NCBI GenBank assembly: GCA_017871115.1
Contig: JAFCIZ010000006.1
Span: 1,798,001 to 1,862,000 of the forward strand
Direction: 5' to 3'
Length of the DNA stretch: 64,000 nt
From: Cunninghamella blakesleeana
Lineage: Eukaryota > Mucoromycota > Mucoromycetes > Mucorales > Cunninghamellaceae
The notes under the pieces were generated by a model. It was not told where the DNA came from, made no database searches, and saw only the letters and a list, made by a program, of their open reading frames with translations. The translations under genes and the position numbers were made by a program. Positions 1 through 11,804 of the stretch are shown here, piece by piece; the stretch's first letter is position 1; each line of letters begins with the position of its first letter.

Positions 1-353
1 AGGTAAATCAAATACTGTAGGAAGAAAATGAATATCAGGAGGTGTATTTAATAATGGTGTAGTGGAGTAAGTAACTATAATAATAATTTAAAGTTATTAA
101 AAAAATAGAGAAAGAAAAAAAAAATTAAGATTTTCGGTTTTTAAAATAAGCAAAAATAAAATATTATTCATCTCCTATTCATTTTTTTATTTAAAAATTA
201 TATAATTATATATAAATCTTTTTTTTTTTTACTATCTTTTCTTTTTTTTTTTTTACCTTGATTAAAAGTATCCATTTCGAGTTTAGGGTGAGAGGTTGTA
301 TAAGTAGTGGGAATGATATATTCGTCAAAAGTGAAATCAGTTTCGGTATTCAT
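1..353 (-). CDS. 5' end of an unrecognised gene (partial, runs off left edge)
   Basis: An ATG at 353 on the minus strand opens a frame of 32 codons plus one base (353..257). It ends in a GT donor (GTAAAA). An intron of 182 nt (256..75) ends in TATAG, and the frame continues in phase through 74..1, where it leaves the window. The 57 visible residues start MNTETDFTFDEYIIPTTYTT and are polar, rich in Thr, Pro and acidic residues, with no recognisable domain. Two exons in phase with consensus splice sites support a real gene. The function cannot be said from this fragment; a disordered N-terminus of a regulatory protein is possible but is only a guess. Confidence 0.6.
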
Positions 354-1415
354 TGTTAAAAAAAAGTAGTAAAATAATATAAAGTAGAAGCTTTAAATGA
401 TATTAGAGATATAAAAAGGAAAGACTAAGTAATAAAATAAAAAAAATTGAGAAAAAAGGGTATAGTAAAGGTAAAAAGGAATGGATAGGGAAGAAGAAAA
501 AAAAAAAAAAAGAGTGTAATGAACGGAGAGGGTTTTTAAAAGAATGGAGAGTTAGAAGAGGAACGAAAGGTTAAAGAAAAATATAATAAAAAAGAAAAGA
601 AGAAGAAAAAAAAAAGAAGAAAAAAGAAAAAAAGATGAAAAAAATAAATTATTATTTTTAAATATAAAAAAAGATAATATATTATTACATGTATGTAGTG
701 ATAATTCAATGATAATTAGTGTGTTCAGTCAAAAATAGCTCCTTAACCCTAAAAAGATCATGATTTTATATATATATAAATTTTTCTATTTCTTTTTCTT
801 TTGTAAACCATGTTTCCCCTTCTTTTTTTTTTAAAATAAAATATAATAAAATATATCAAGATGGAGATGATGATAGTTTATACTCTGTTTATAATTTACC
901 TTTGTTTGTATTTTTATTTCATTTCTGTATATATACTCTTGAGTAATTAATCTATTTACCCAAAGAACAATAAATGTACTATTCTTGTTTTAATTTTTTA
1001 ATATTATCGGGACATGTATGTTTAATTTTTTTGTACTACTTGGTTACAAATGAACGTAACACAAAAAAAGACTCAGTATGAAGAAAAAACAAAACATAAT
1101 ACTAATAAAACTATTTTATTTTCTCATATTATTTATTTTTATCTATTTATTTTTTACTTTACATATATAAAATGCTAATGTACATAAAGTATTAAAAAAA
1201 ATAGATTAAATTGAATATATAAAAGGAAAATCAATAATTAAGTTGAAAAAATAATAGATTGAGATACGAGTATTTACATTAATGATTTTTTTTATTGAAA
1301 TGCCAAAAAAATTAATAATAAAATAATAAATAATATAGTGATATATAAAGACATATATATATATATATATGAATAATTAAATGATTATATACGTATAATC
1401 CAAACGATGATCTTC

Positions 1416-1448
<33 letters not shown>

Positions 1449-1751
1449 TTTTTCGAAAAAAAAAAAAGTAATAGATGAGTTTTATACAAGTTGTTTTTTA
1501 AAAATAGGAGATTGATTGAGAAAGAGAAAGATCAAGTTTGAGTTTTTCCCCTTCGTTTTTTATCTCAGTTTATTTTTTTATTTTATTTTTATTCATTATA
1601 TTATATTATTATTATTATTTATTATATGGTGATGATGATGATAATGATGTTGATAATAATGAATGTTGACTTTTTATTATTACTATTATTATGATGTTGA
1701 TGATTGTCATTATATATATTATCCCTTAAATTAATTAAAACAACTCTATTT
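354..1751. other. Intergenic region, no gene seen
   Basis: Holds the upstream region of the left-edge gene and the 3' flank of SLU7. It is extremely AT-rich, with purine-rich tracts (about 470-640) and two AT dinucleotide runs. I see no ORF with coding character, no tRNA-like arm and no splice-linked exon on either strand. Confidence 0.7.
1352..1448. repeat. Two AT-dinucleotide microsatellites
   Basis: A TA/AT run of about 20 nt (1352-1371) and a second of about 30 nt (1415-1448) lie 45 nt apart between genes. They are simple slippage repeats, and similar runs recur throughout the window. Confidence 0.9.
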
Positions 1752-3359
1752 TTATTTTAATAGCTGAGCTGATGCTTGTTGTGCATCAATTCCTGCTTGG
1801 CCAGTACAATATGAATTCTTCATAAATGATCGACAACATTGATAACCCCATTTTCCTTCGGACCAATATGAACCCCAAACGGATTGATGATTATTGATAA
1901 ATACTATTTATTATAATTATTATAGAAAGAAAAGAAAAAAAAGTAGAATATATTAGTCATCAAAAAGATTAAGCAAATAATTACATATATATATATAATA
2001 TTAATACCAAAGAAAATCAAGTTAAAAAAAAAAATAAAAAAAAAATATATTTACCATCCTCTTCGTATTTAGATCTTGCTTTTGCCTTTTCTTGCCCCTT
2101 AATAACCCGACCTGTTCTTGAATATTCTACATAATTTTCAGTTTGAGCCAGTAATAATTCTTTTGGTAAGGATTCCAAATGTTCGGCACCACCATATTTT
2201 TCCAAAATACTTTTTTGAGTAGAATCACGTACATTATCCTTTTTAGATTCATAATCTTTATGTAATAATGCTACTTGAGTAGGATTTGCTTGTAGATGGA
2301 CATCAGTACCACGATCTGCTGCTTGCCAAGCAAACAATTGAACTTTGGCCATCTCAGGAGCGTCACCAGAATAACGAGTAAAGTTATCACCAGCAAACCC
2401 ACCATCGTGTTCTTTTTGAGGTAAAGGATTACCACGCATGGATCTTGTTTTTGGATCATAAAATGCGGATTCTGTATCTAAATTTAATAAATATTTGGCT
2501 GTATCTTCACGAATACGTAAATTACGAATAGTGGTTCTTGTCTTTTGGTTCACATGTTGACCCGGCATATCTGCTTGATCAGCATATTTATCATCATCAT
2601 CGTCATCATCATCCTCTTCTCCATTCTGTCCTTCTCCGCCTTTCTTTGCCAATTTTTTCAATTCCGTTGTAGTAGTAGGTCCTTGTTTATCTAATTCCGT
2701 TGCTTTGGCTGCCCGTCTTGCTTCTTCAATTTTATTATATTCTTCAATTACTTTATCGTGTTCCTTTGGATCATACCCATTCCAGCGATCTCTTTTCTCA
2801 TCCCAATCTAAATCTACATCTTGTACTATTTCATCTGCTTGAATGTTTTTGCCTGTCCATCTTGCTCCTTTTTTTCTTGGTCTTTCTACACAGTCTTTAG
2901 TTTTATGTGATATAGCTCCACAATTTTCACAAGCTCCTTTTCTATATTTTGTTGCCGCAGGTCCCTATATAATAATCAAAAATAATAATAGTAAAAGAAA
3001 GAGAATATATATATTGTTATTATTAATACGAATTAAATATAAAAATAATATATAACAAATTAAAATAAATATAAACTAATACTTACAGCTCTTTTTCCTC
3101 TTGCATACCAATAATTATCATCAGCACTAAATTTAGGTCCCTGTCTTTTAGCAGGTGCACGTTGATGTTTTAAAGACACTTTCCCAGTATCCACATACCA
3201 TGGTGCATTTAACATAAATTGTGGTGTATGTGGATTGATTTCATTTCCTTCGTCATCAATGGCTGCTGGTGCTGTCCCTGCTTTACGAGCTGCATCAAGA
3301 TCTTTTTGTCGTCTATATTCTTCTTTAGTCAATCGATTTGTTTGTGTTGAGGAGGACAT
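1752..3359 (-). CDS. SLU7: Pre-mRNA-splicing factor SLU7
   Basis: Three exons: 3359..3087, 2964..2055 and 1903..1752. All junctions are GT-AG and in phase, giving 444 residues. SLU7 acts in the second catalytic step of splicing, helping 3' splice-site choice in the nucleus. Visible landmarks: the conserved N-terminal block around APWYVDT; a CCHC zinc knuckle (C103-x2-C106-x4-H111-x4-C116) inside [11 protein letters not shown]; a [15 protein letters not shown] block; the ARSKYEED motif before the last intron; and a C-terminus with VWGSYW, WGYQCC and SYCTG. The length is between the yeasts (about 380) and animals (about 590). An Asp/Glu-rich stretch near residues 215-230 is an insertion in the linker. 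The start is the first in-frame ATG and opens the conserved [16 protein letters not shown] segment. Confidence 0.97.
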
Positions 3360-4028
3360 TATTATTATTCTTTTATTTTATTTATATAAATGGATATATA
3401 GTTACTTAATATATAAGATTATTATTACTATTATTGTTATTATTAATAAAATCGATTTATAGTGAAAAAAAAAAAAAAATGAAAATGAAAATAAAATTGA
3501 GTGGGAAAAGAAAAACAAAGAGAGAAAAAAAATTAGAATAATTTTTAAAAAATTAAAAGTCAGCCAAGACATAATTTTTCTTTTTTTTTAATAGGTGCTT
3601 TTTTTTTTTCCTTTCCATTTTTCTATTGTATCTCTTTCCAAATGATAACATTTTATTTTATTTTATTTTTACCATCTTGTTTTTTTGCTAATGATTAATA
3701 TATAATTAATGAAATAAAAATGATAAACTAGCAAAATTATTATGTTTCACTTAAAACTATCTTTATTATGTTTTATTATAATATATAGTTGACAAGAAAC
3801 TTCACATCTGCTTTGCCACATTTAATATTCAGCGCGTCAACTTAATTTAAATGGTAATCAGTTTTTTTTTTCTTTCTTTTTTTCTTTCTTTTTAGTATTT
3901 TTTTTAATATATTTTATTTTATACGTAAAAAAAAAATTTTGTTGTTGTTGTTGTAATAGTCTATCTATTTATTAAGCCCTTTGACATATATTCTCTTGAT
4001 AACAAAAATCATCCCACTTATCACCACC
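3360..4028. other. Divergent intergenic region between SLU7 and the SRPBCC gene
   Basis: A shared upstream region of 669 nt for two diverging genes. It contains T-tracts and A-tracts and, close to the right-hand gene, a TC-rich stretch and a CACCACC leader directly before the ATG. I see no further gene and no distinct element. Confidence 0.6.
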
Positions 4029-4529
4029 ATGACTGATAAAAATCTACAATTAAGCCAAATACCTATTGTCAAAACAGGGATGCTTATTCGGCAACCACCC
4101 TCCAAAGTTTATGAAGCCTTTGTTGATCCTGCCATCACCACAAAATTTTGGTTTACGAAAAGCACATCCAAATTGGAATTAGGTAAAGAAATTACATGGA
4201 CTTGGGAAATGTATAACGTATCTAGTCAAGTTAAAGTCAAAGAAATGGAAGAAAATAAGCGAATCTTGGTTGAATGGTCAGGATATGGCGCGCCTACTTT
4301 AATTGAATGGGAGTTTACTCTCCATCAAAAAGATGATGATAATCATAGTCAATATACTTATGTTAGTATTACACATTCTGGTTTTGAAGTAACAAAAGAA
4401 AAAAATGCTGATCAAGTGGTAAATGAAGCGTTAGGCTCAAGAGAAGGCTTTGCTTGGGTTCTTGCTGGTTTAAAAGCTTACCTTGAACAAAATATTCAAT
4501 TGAATCTTATTGGTGATGCTTTTCCTTAG
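4029..4529 (+). CDS. SRPBCC / AHSA1-C-terminal-like (YndB-type) protein
   Basis: A single exon of 166 residues. The chosen ATG at 4029 follows CACC; the upstream in-frame extension is only leader. The whole protein is one SRPBCC fold of the activator-of-Hsp90-ATPase-like group (COG3832 type). Visible hallmarks are the opening VYEAFVDPAITTKFWF (residues about 26-41), the TWTWEMYN strand, RILVEWSGYG, IEWEF, and a C-terminal helix beginning around GFAWVLAGLKAYLEQ. Such domains form a hydrophobic ligand cavity. The full AHA1 co-chaperone also has an N-terminal domain, which is absent here, so this is a stand-alone domain whose ligand is unknown. This compact single-domain form is common in bacteria and scattered in fungi. 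Confidence 0.85.
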   Translation: MTDKNLQLSQIPIVKTGMLIRQPPSKVYEAFVDPAITTKFWFTKSTSKLELGKEITWTWEMYNVSSQVKVKEMEENKRILVEWSGYGAPTLIEWEFTLHQKDDDNHSQYTYVSITHSGFEVTKEKNADQVVNEALGSREGFAWVLAGLKAYLEQNIQLNLIGDAFP

Positions 4530-5036
4530 ATAGATTAATAAATATATACATATATATACTGTATAATAGTATAGGTTTTATTGTTATTATTATTTTATTT
4601 TTACTATAAATATCATTTAATAATAATCCTATTTATATAATCTTATATAAGGAGTATATATATAAAGTTTAAAAAATGATGAATTATATATATATATATA
4701 TATATATATGAAAGGGGTTTTCATAATAAGAATCAATTTTGGTCAAAAGTAATAAGGAGATTAACTATGAACTTTTCAAATTGCAATTTACCAAAGGAGA
4801 TGTATGGATAAAAGTTTTATATTATTTCATGAATAAAGAATTTGTCTTATTTATTACTAGATATTAGAATATAAAAATAAACATGATATAGGAGTTAAAA
4901 AAAAAAAAGTAAAAGGTTTATATATACAAAATAGATTATAATCATTATTATTATTATTATTTAATACATGTAAAGAGAATAAAAAGAAAAAAGAAAAAAT
5001 CGAGACCAGCCCATATAAATTGATTATCGTTATTAT
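4530..5036. other. Intergenic region (convergent 3' ends)
   Basis: AT-rich 3' flank of two converging genes. It contains an AT microsatellite at about 4688-4710. No coding potential or RNA gene seen. Confidence 0.65.
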
Positions 5037-6251
5037 TTAATTATAAGGATGATTTCGTATTACCATTGATGATGCTATATTATCTAGCTGAATGATAGGC
5101 CTATCATACAAAGGAGGGGCACTTGCTGTATAAGCTGGTGGTGGTAGATCAGGAGGAATGAGTGGATGATTTATTGATTGTGATGATGATGATGATGGCT
5201 GTTGTTGCTGGCTTTGATAAAAATAATTATCATTTTCATGATCATGTTGGAATGATGGATAACGACCTACACTAACTCTGTTTTCTCTTTGATAATCCAG
5301 TTCTTTTGCTGACGGTGCTGATGGCATAGGTAAAGAAGGCGATTGTTGAGCTTGTATAAATGTATGTTGTCGTTGTTGCTGTTCTATGGGTATAGTTGAT
5401 AATGTAGGTATAAAAGCTGCTGATGTAGAAGTAGAAGTAGTGGAAGATGGAGGAGCAGATGGCTGTGGATTAGAAGGCGGTGGATTTCCATTTTCTTCCA
5501 CGTCATTATTAATATTATTATTATTATTATCATACTGTCTTCTTTGTGGTAATGATGGTTGCTGAGGATTTCTGTTTTCATCATTATTAGGTCTTCTTCT
5601 TTGTGGTAATGGTGGATAGTAATTGGAATTAAAAGGCATTTCATTAAATGGTGAGGTTGTAGTTGAGATGGACCCATCGTTATTATTATTGTTATTGCTG
5701 TTATTATTGTGATCTTGATACCCATTATCTCGATAATAATGATTATGTTCATCTTCGCTTCTTCTGCTCATTTCTTTTCCCAGTTTTTGTTTACGACTAC
5801 GCAATTTTGCAAATATAATAAGAGTCGTAATAATAGCCAAAGCACCTAACCCACCTACCAATGAAAGTATCATGACCATTCTTTTTAATGCCAACTGATC
5901 GTCTTTAAGTTGCTCTTCTAAACTAGCATCGTCTCCGGGCGTTTTAGAGGTACTAGTATTGTTATTATTTGGATCAACAGTATTATTGTTTGGATTAGCT
6001 AATGCCGATTGAGCTACATAATTTATATAAGGGTGATGGTAGATGGTTGTATTATTTTCTGATGTTAGATTCTCTCTTAATTCATCATGTTGTACTATTT
6101 TTATATTATTATCGTTATTATTATTACTATTATTAGGTGGTGATACTGTATTTATTACTTCATTATTATTATCTGCTAGGACTAAAATTATTCCATTTAT
6201 AAAAAATAATCCTATAAACCATATTAATGGTAGAGTGAAAACCTGTCGCAT
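5037..6251 (-). CDS. Single-pass membrane protein with Pro/Asn-rich tail and PPxY motifs
   Basis: A single exon of 404 residues that I do not recognise as a named family. Residues 1-26 form a signal peptide (LPLIWFIGLFFINGIILVLA). An Asn/Thr-rich outer segment with several N-x-S/T sequons runs to about 125. One membrane helix (about 128-150, VMILSLVGGLGALAIITTL) is followed by positively charged KLRSRKQKL, consistent with a type I topology. The cytosolic tail of about 250 residues is low-complexity and carries two PLPQRR/SLPQRR repeats plus PPAY (371-374) and PPLY (379-382). PPxY is the ligand for WW domains of NEDD4/Rsp5-type ubiquitin ligases, so a role as a sorted cargo or ligase adaptor is plausible but inferred. 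The N-runs are coded by AAT/ATT repeats. Confidence 0.75.
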   Translation of the reverse strand: MRQVFTLPLIWFIGLFFINGIILVLADNNNEVINTVSPPNNSNNNNDNNIKIVQHDELRENLTSENNTTIYHHPYINYVAQSALANPNNNTVDPNNNNTSTSKTPGDDASLEEQLKDDQLALKRMVMILSLVGGLGALAIITTLIIFAKLRSRKQKLGKEMSRRSEDEHNHYYRDNGYQDHNNNSNNNNNNDGSISTTTSPFNEMPFNSNYYPPLPQRRRPNNDENRNPQQPSLPQRRQYDNNNNNINNDVEENGNPPPSNPQPSAPPSSTTSTSTSAAFIPTLSTIPIEQQQRQHTFIQAQQSPSLPMPSAPSAKELDYQRENRVSVGRYPSFQHDHENDNYFYQSQQQQPSSSSSQSINHPLIPPDLPPPAYTASAPPLYDRPIIQLDNIASSMVIRNHPYN

Positions 6252-7198
6252 TTCATGAATAGTTTATAAAAGAAATAAAAATATAATAAAAGAACTATAC
6301 GACTTTTAATAAAAAAAAAAAAAAAAGGAATAAAAGAAAAAAAAAAAAAGAGTGGGAAAAGGAAAAAAAAAATTTATATTTTTGGAAAATAAAAAAAAAA
6401 TGTCGGGATTTTAATTTTGTAATTAAAAAAAAAAATTTGATTTTTCCTGGTAAAAATAAATGCCTAATTTATAAAATTTATATAAATAAATAAAACAATT
6501 CTTATTAATATTAGTTATAAATATATCTTTACACCTTTATATATATCTATATATAAATATGAATTCAAATTATTTACGTATATAATAAATTTTGGTAAAA
6601 AACTAAATTACTGAAAATGTAATATAAAGTGATAGGAGCAAAAATATTCCATTTATTTAAACTGCTTAAAAAAAACCAAGAGGAAAAGGTTAATTTGGCT
6701 AGTAAGAATACTCTGATCACATGCTAGCCTACTTTTCAACTACCATACCAACAATTCTCTTATTTCATCATGGAATTTATATAATCAAAGAATGGCTACT
6801 AATTTTTTTAAAAAAAAATATAGCAGGTAGGTATAAAAAAATCATCAAGGACGTTTTTTTTTTAAAAAAAAGACTGGAAAGTCTCAAAAAATGAAAAACA
6901 ATACATTGATATCAAGCTTTCTCAACTCATCCAATCCATTCATAAACTACTTTTCTAAAAAAAAAAAAGGTCATCACCTATCATTAGCCTTTTCCAAAGA
7001 GATTGTGATTTGTGAGCAAATAATATTTATTTTTTTTAGCCCATCGGGTTCGTTCTCGTCTCACCCAATTTAAAAAATTAAAAAAATGTATAAATAAAAT
7101 AAAATATGTACAAATAGCACAAAAAAAAGCGTATACTAATAAACTAACTACAAAAAATTAAGGATAGTAAAATATTAAAAAAGCAGAGATTAAATAAT
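6252..7198. other. Intergenic region, no gene seen
   Basis: Upstream of the membrane-protein gene and downstream of the eL22 gene. A 60-codon frame at 6891-7073 has no domain and no partner exon. A T-tract switching directly to an A-tract lies at about 6857-6872. Nothing else is supportable. Confidence 0.6.
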
Positions 7199-7567
7199 CT
7201 ATTCTTCATCAGCTTCTTCATCATCGTTAGAGATGTTGAAGTAGCGAAGTTCAAAGGATTGCTTATCGGAAGCAATAACACGAAGCCAATCACGGATTTG
7301 ATTCTTCTTCAAGAATTTCTTGGTCAAGTATTTAAGATAACGCTTAGAGAAAGCAATGTTAGCAACAACAATGATTTTATTATCAGAACGAGTAATAACC
7401 ACATCTTCACCCAAGTTATTAGTACGACCATTTACCTTGACACGATCATGAAGATACTTTTCAAAAGCGGCTACATCAAAGATTTTATCGTTAGCAGGAG
7501 CTGAACAATCAATAATGAATTTGGATTTCTTGATAGCAGAGGTCTTGGTATTTTTAACAGGGGCCAT
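7199..7567 (-). CDS. RPL22: 60S ribosomal protein eL22 (RPL22)
   Basis: One uninterrupted exon of 122 residues, the full family length. eL22 is a non-catalytic protein of the large cytosolic ribosomal subunit that binds 28S rRNA near the exit tunnel. Diagnostic stretches are [15 protein letters not shown] (about 18-32), [39 protein letters not shown] and [18 protein letters not shown], followed by the usual acidic C-terminus. The start is fixed by the conserved basic N-terminus ([16 protein letters not shown]). The gene is intronless here. Codon choice is less AT-biased than in its neighbours (for example many AAG and GGT), as expected for a highly expressed gene. Confidence 0.98.
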   Translation of the reverse strand: MAPVKNTKTSAIKKSKFIIDCSAPANDKIFDVAAFEKYLHDRVKVNGRTNNLGEDVVITRSDNKIIVVANIAFSKRYLKYLTKKFLKKNQIRDWLRVIASDKQSFELRYFNISNDDEEADEE

Positions 7568-8191
7568 TGTTGGTTGCTTTTTTTAAAATGCTAAAAAAAA
7601 TAAAAGGAAAAAGAGAAAGAAACAGGAAAATGAAAACAAGAAAAAAAAAAATTTTATATAAATTAAAAGCCACATAATATTTTTTAAACGGCAGTTGAAT
7701 TTTTTTTTTTTTACTTTCCAATATGGTTTTATAATACAACATATACACAAACATATAAAAATAAATATATACATGTAATGATTATTTTATATGCTTAGTA
7801 TACATTATAATAATAAACAAACTGTTTGAATATGCATATGTCTTTTTTTTAGTGTTATGTATATATATTGATACTACGTATATATATTTATGATATGGAT
7901 ATAGTTTTATAATATAAATAATATATTCTTTTTTAAAAAATAATAATACTAATAAAGATAGTAAGAACAAGTAATATTATAGAATTAAAAAAATAAAAAA
8001 TAAAAATGGCGGAATATAAATTAGCATAATTTGATGCTTGCTGAGAAGTTAATTTTTTTTTTTGTTCCTTTTTTATTTTACTCCCCTTTTTTATTTCCTT
8101 CTTTCTCTTTTTTTTTTTTTTTCTCTTCCCTTTCCTTTTTTTTTTTTTTTTATCACTGTTATTTGCTTTATAATATAATCTATTTACAGCA
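7568..8191. other. Divergent promoter region of RPL22 and PPN1
   Basis: A 624-nt spacer between two diverging starts. It holds long T- and C/T-rich tracts (about 8048-8150) just before the PPN1 start and A-rich stretches upstream of RPL22. Open frames here are low-complexity artefacts of those tracts. Confidence 0.6.
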
Positions 8192-10109
8192 ATGTTTAAA
8201 ATAAAATATGTTATAATATACATTTTTAGTATGATATTATTATTTTTTTGGCTACTACAACATATAACATTTGAAAATGTGAAACTTGGCGATTCAAATC
8301 CTATTTCAGACACTGATTATGGTTATTTTCTTCATATTACTGATGTTCATGTAAGTCCATAATTTATCAACTCCTTTCTTTTTGAAACTTTTATAGAATG
8401 AAACGTTATATGTATATAGTATTGTCATTATCATTATCATTATTATTACTATTATTATTATTATTATTATTATTATCACTACCACTATTATTATATGATT
8501 TACTTTATATAGTTTAGTATTTTCTTATTAATGAATGTTCTTTTTTTTCTTTTGGTTCTCTTCTTTCTTTTTACCTTTTATTTAGCTGGATAGTAATTAT
8601 ATAGCGGGTGCAACCTTAAAATCAGCTTGTCATAATCTTAGTTCATCCTATGATGTTTCTGAACAACTTTCAAAGACTTTTGGTACAAGTGGATGCGATT
8701 CTCCCATTATCTTGGCACAAAAAACAATGGATTGGATCAAAAAGGAATGGAAAGATAAACTTGATTTTGTTGTTTGGACGGGTGATAATGTAAGGTAATT
8801 TAAAAATATATTTGAGGACTAAAAAATAAAAAAAATTTATTAATATTATTTATTTAATGATTCCAAGAATATAAATATTGATTCACTTACCGATACATAT
8901 ATTATTTATAGACACGACTGGGATAAATCAATTAAACGAGATCGGAGCAGTGTTTATAAAACAAATCAATTAATGGCGACAATGATGCATGATGCTTTAG
9001 GTTCAGTTCCAGTTATTCCATCATTGGGTAATAATGACGTTGTACCACACAATCAGATGATTGATGGTGATTTAGATAAAAATACAAACCAACTTTTAAA
9101 ATACTATTTCGACTTATGGCAAGATTGGATTCCTCAAGATCAGCATGATCAGTTTCAATTACAAGGTAGTTTTATCCATACCGTAGCACCTCATTTAAAG
9201 GTATTATCCTTAAATACCATGTATTTTATTAAAAAGAATGTTCGGTCTGATGGGTGTAAACGTTATGGATCTGCCAAAAAACAGATGGATTGGTTTGAAC
9301 AACAACTATCTTTAGCTAAAAAGAATGGTGATAAAGTCTTGGTCATTGGCCATGTCCCTCCTACTGAAGAATATAAACAATCTTGCTTTAGTGGCTATAT
9401 TCATATTGCTTCTATGTATTCTGATATTATTGTTGGTCATCTTTATGGTCACTTAAATAAGGACCACTTTTTGCTTTATGACGCTAGCCAGCTTCAACAA
9501 AGGCAAGGACAAAACCTAATCCAAGAGAAGGATGATGATGATAAAATAAAAGTAAATCGTCAATATGCTCATCATTATAGAAATAAAATAAGAGATACAT
9601 TACAACAACAACAACAACAAGCTTTTAAATTTAAAGTAAAAATACCTAAATTTGCTCGCCAACTTCATAAAATGTATGCTAAATTAGATCCGCAACTACT
9701 CTCAAATAATCATAATGGCCCTTCTCATCTTACTGAAAATTCGCCCGTAATTGCTATTCAAGTCAATCCTTCTGTATTACCCAAATACTATCCCACCTTA
9801 AGAATATACCGCTATAACAAAAAAAATACCATCAATAATGTTGATTTTGGAAAAATCATGGATTATCAACAATACTTTGCAAATATTACTCAATGGGATC
9901 AAGAATACACTTCTTCCTCTTCATCATTACCTTCTTATGACTATCAATTGTCATATTCTACTTTAAAAGATTACGGTATGAAAGAATTAACTGCTGAAAG
10001 CTTTTTTAATTTTGCAAAAAAAATGGTTAATCCTAAAGACAAATCCGAAGCTAACCTTTGGAAAGATTATGTCAACAATATTTTTATACGCTCAAAATTA
10101 TATTTTTAA
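8192..10109 (+). CDS. PPN1: Endopolyphosphatase (PPN1/PHM5 family)
   Basis: Exons 8192..8350, 8586..8794 and 8912..10109, all in phase, give 521 residues. The enzyme cleaves long inorganic polyphosphate chains internally; in fungi it sits in the vacuole as a type II membrane protein. The N-terminus shows a short cytosolic stub and one membrane helix (about 6-22). Metallophosphatase signatures follow: D51-x-H53, GD120N, GNND (162-165), GHVPP and GHLYGHLNKDHF, the last two being the C-terminal metal-ligand region. A GNNDVxPHN block is typical of this family, as opposed to sphingomyelinases, which share the fold. A poly-Gln stretch lies in the C-terminal half (9602-9620). Intron 1 cuts directly after the first catalytic motif. 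Confidence 0.93.
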
Positions 10110-10439
10110 TATAATAATAATCATTACCCACATTTATATATATTTACTATAATATTAAAAATAAAAAAATAAAAAAAAATAGAATTTATACATATTTACA
10201 GTTTATATATAGTTGTTTTATATAAATATATTTTCATGATCACAGTGTTAATAAAAAAAAATTTAAAAGTAGCAATGATTGAGTATAATTTTGTTTTTCT
10301 TTTTTTTTTTTATATGTATATATTAAATAAAAATATATATGTAAAATAAAAATAGCAGTAAATGATAAAAAAATAAAATCCAAAAATTGATCAATAGTAA
10401 TACACACACAATATTTTTTTTTTCTTCCTAGATTTATTG
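10110..10439. other. Intergenic region (convergent 3' ends)
   Basis: AT-rich, with T-tracts near 10300 and 10412. It lies between the PPN1 stop and the RNA1 stop. No gene seen. Confidence 0.65.
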
Positions 10440-10551
10440 TTAAATATGAGTGTTTTTCAATTGATCAGCCAAATCATCATCAATCTTTTTATCATCATTT
10501 TTATGAACAGGTTCCTTTTCTTCTTCTTCATCTGCTTTTTCAACCAAAGCA

Positions 10552-10613
<62 letters not shown>

Positions 10614-11804
10614 TTCACTATCTAATTCTTCCATATCATCCAACTCATCTAAAGCATCTTCATGATCCCATTCAGCAAGAGCTTCTAGTAAAATCTTGGT
10701 TTCGTATTCATCAGCATCAAAACGATTTCCGTTTAACTCCAAATGGACCAATTCTTTAAGATGTAATTTGATGGCATTAGCAAGTGTAAGAATAGCAGGG
10801 GCAGTAATTTCATTGTATTGAAGATGTAAATGAGATAATTGACGATTTTGACCTTGTTCTAAAGCACTAGCTAAAGCTAACCCACCAGATTTACCAAGTA
10901 AACAATCACTAATATTAAGAATTGTTAAAGAAGGCCAAGAAGGAAGTGCTGAAGCTAAAGCTTGACTACCCTTTGAAGTGAAAGTGTTGTCTTGCAAATC
11001 TAAATGACGTAATTGAGGACATTTGGCTAAACCTTGAACAAGAGTTTTAATTCCATCAGGACGAATTCCATTTTGAGGCATACGTACAACTTGTAATGTA
11101 CCATGAGAAGCGAAAGCATTGGCTAAAGCTTGACTACTACCATCTTCTAAACGATTACGTCCACAAATAATGGTATGTAATGAAGAAGGGCGATCTTCGG
11201 CACGAGCTTTATCGGCTGAGGCTTGTAATGCTTTAGCAATCATGGTCCCTCCACCAATACCTAATCCATTATTATTTAATCGTAAAATACGTAAAGTTTT
11301 ACTGTTGGATAAAAAATCAATTAAAGGCTCAGCTCCTGCTGGTCCAAAGGCATTATCGGATAAATCCAATTCTTCTAAAGATGTTTGTTCTAAAGCATCA
11401 CATAAAGATTTTAAAGCAAGTGGGATTTCTGAAAGAAGTCGGCCAGTGAAAATATCAGAAAGTGAAGCAATCTATTTTAATATAAAAGAATAAAAAAGAA
11501 TTTATATATATATCAGTAAACTATCTCCTCTTTTTATTTCATTTGATTTTTAATAAACTAGAAATAAATAGATTAATTATTTTACCTTGAGGGTAGATCT
11601 TGATTTTAAAGCATCAGCTAAAGCTTGCGCAGCTTCTACACCAATAGTATTTCCAACAAGCTTGATTTCTTTTAAATCATCCATTTGGACGATAGTATCG
11701 ACAAAATCTTTTACATCATCATAAGTATTTAATTTTAACCCTTTGCCTTCAATAGAAAAGACAGTGTTGTTTTCAAGAGTGTATTGATTAATAGGTGCAA
11801 CCAT
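10440..11804 (-). CDS. RNA1: Ran GTPase-activating protein (RanGAP, RNA1)
   Basis: Two exons, 11804..11586 and 11471..10440, phase 0, 416 residues. RanGAP stimulates GTP hydrolysis by Ran on the cytoplasmic side of the nuclear envelope and so sustains the gradient driving nuclear transport. The protein is a leucine-rich-repeat array: DLSDNAFGPAGAEPLIDFL, ICGRNRL, PQNGIRPDGI, DLQDNTFTSKGSQALA, LQYNEI and ELNGNRF are repeat units in family order. The segment SDIFTGR just after the intron holds the Arg (R84) that aligns with the essential arginine of fission yeast Rna1. The C-terminus is the typical acidic tail, here expanded to a long Glu run coded by GAA/GAG repeats (10558-10618), and ends ADQLKNTHI. 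There is no SUMO-binding extension of the vertebrate type. Confidence 0.97.

Noticed and set aside
6891..7073. Open frame of 60 codons between the membrane-protein gene and RPL22
   Set aside because: No domain, biased composition from A/T tracts, no splice partner.
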